A stretch of DNA of 64,000 bases from Formicarius rufipectus. Lineage: Eukaryota > Chordata > Aves > Passeriformes > Formicariidae. The notes beneath the pieces are model-generated. The model was not told the DNA's origin. It searched no databases and saw only the letters and a program-made list of their open reading frames with translations. The translations under genes were made by a program, and so were the position numbers. The stretch is taken from NCBI GenBank assembly GCA_013399695.1, contig VXAU01000926.1, positions 344,875 to 408,874 on the forward strand, read 5' to 3'. This document shows, in pieces, positions 63,691 through 64,000 of this stretch. The first letter of the stretch is position 1. Every line of letters begins with the position of its first letter.

Positions 63691-64000
63691 GGGAAGAAAT
63701 TAAAATAACTCTATCTGTGAGTACATTTAGAGGTGATGAAGAGTTTCTCTGTGAAAAATGGACATTGAAACATTATGAAACCTACTGCCAAGAGCACTTT
63801 AGCATTGTTACCTTGTTTGCACACTTTGCTTCTGGCAGGATTTTTAGGACAGGGCCCTAAAGAAAACAAGCAATTCTCATGATGTCTCAGCCGAAGTGTA
63901 ACAACAGCTTCAATAGACCAGGGGGAAATCTTTTGATCTAGCTTGTTTCCTGCAAACCCAGAAGATTTGGAGATTTTTCTGAAAATAATTATTTGTAAAC
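63691..64000. other. Non-coding end of window
   Basis: No feature recognised in the last 310 bases. Confidence 0.5.

Overview
The window looks like bird nuclear DNA, probably from a neoavian species. The evidence is several CR1 LINE copies with the typical avian 3' end (a conserved block meaning 'first-line treatment of a target site' in no case, but simply the CR1 3' UTR ending in a short octamer repeat), two endogenous-retrovirus LTRs of avian ERVL-like type, low repeat density, and one isolated GC-rich CpG island broken by an assembly gap. It is eukaryotic, so the many short open frames are expected by chance. I found no protein-coding exon that I can name.

Layout. 1-7.1 kb is non-coding, with two possible old MIR-like SINE fragments and a TG/CA hairpin at 2.9 kb. 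At 7.2-9.0 kb a 178-codon open frame precedes a CpG island (about 8.03-8.95 kb) with a 37-base N gap, a GC box inside a G-quadruplex motif, and good splice-donor sequences on the minus strand. This is the best candidate for a gene start. From 9 to 33 kb the DNA is mostly unique and non-coding, apart from an old, inactivated CR1 reverse-transcriptase fragment at 20.8-21.4 kb and an unusual block near 24.1-24.4 kb that could be regulatory. A younger 5'-truncated CR1 lies at 33.2-33.7 kb and an LTR at 36.5-37.4 kb. Degraded CR1-like and MIR-like pieces lie at 38.3, 39.3, 43.7 and 46.2 kb.

The densest mobile-element region is 47.5-50.3 kb. There a plus-strand CR1 that keeps a 5' section, the start of its endonuclease and its 3' end, but lacks most of the middle, sits between two halves of an older minus-strand CR1. 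This is a nested insertion. Another short minus-strand CR1 3' end follows at 50.2 kb. At 56.8-57.3 kb is a clean 516-base solo LTR with TG/CA ends and a perfect 5-base target-site duplication (TATGG on both sides). The last 6.7 kb is non-coding apart from homopolymer runs and one minus-strand exon-like segment at 60.2-60.4 kb.

I see no operon, CRISPR array, tRNA, rRNA or other novel multi-gene system. The most informative items are the nested CR1, the solo LTR with its duplication, the dead reverse-transcriptase fossil, the ancient SINE remnant and the incomplete CpG-island promoter. Family names are assigned by comparison with remembered consensus features, not by a database search.
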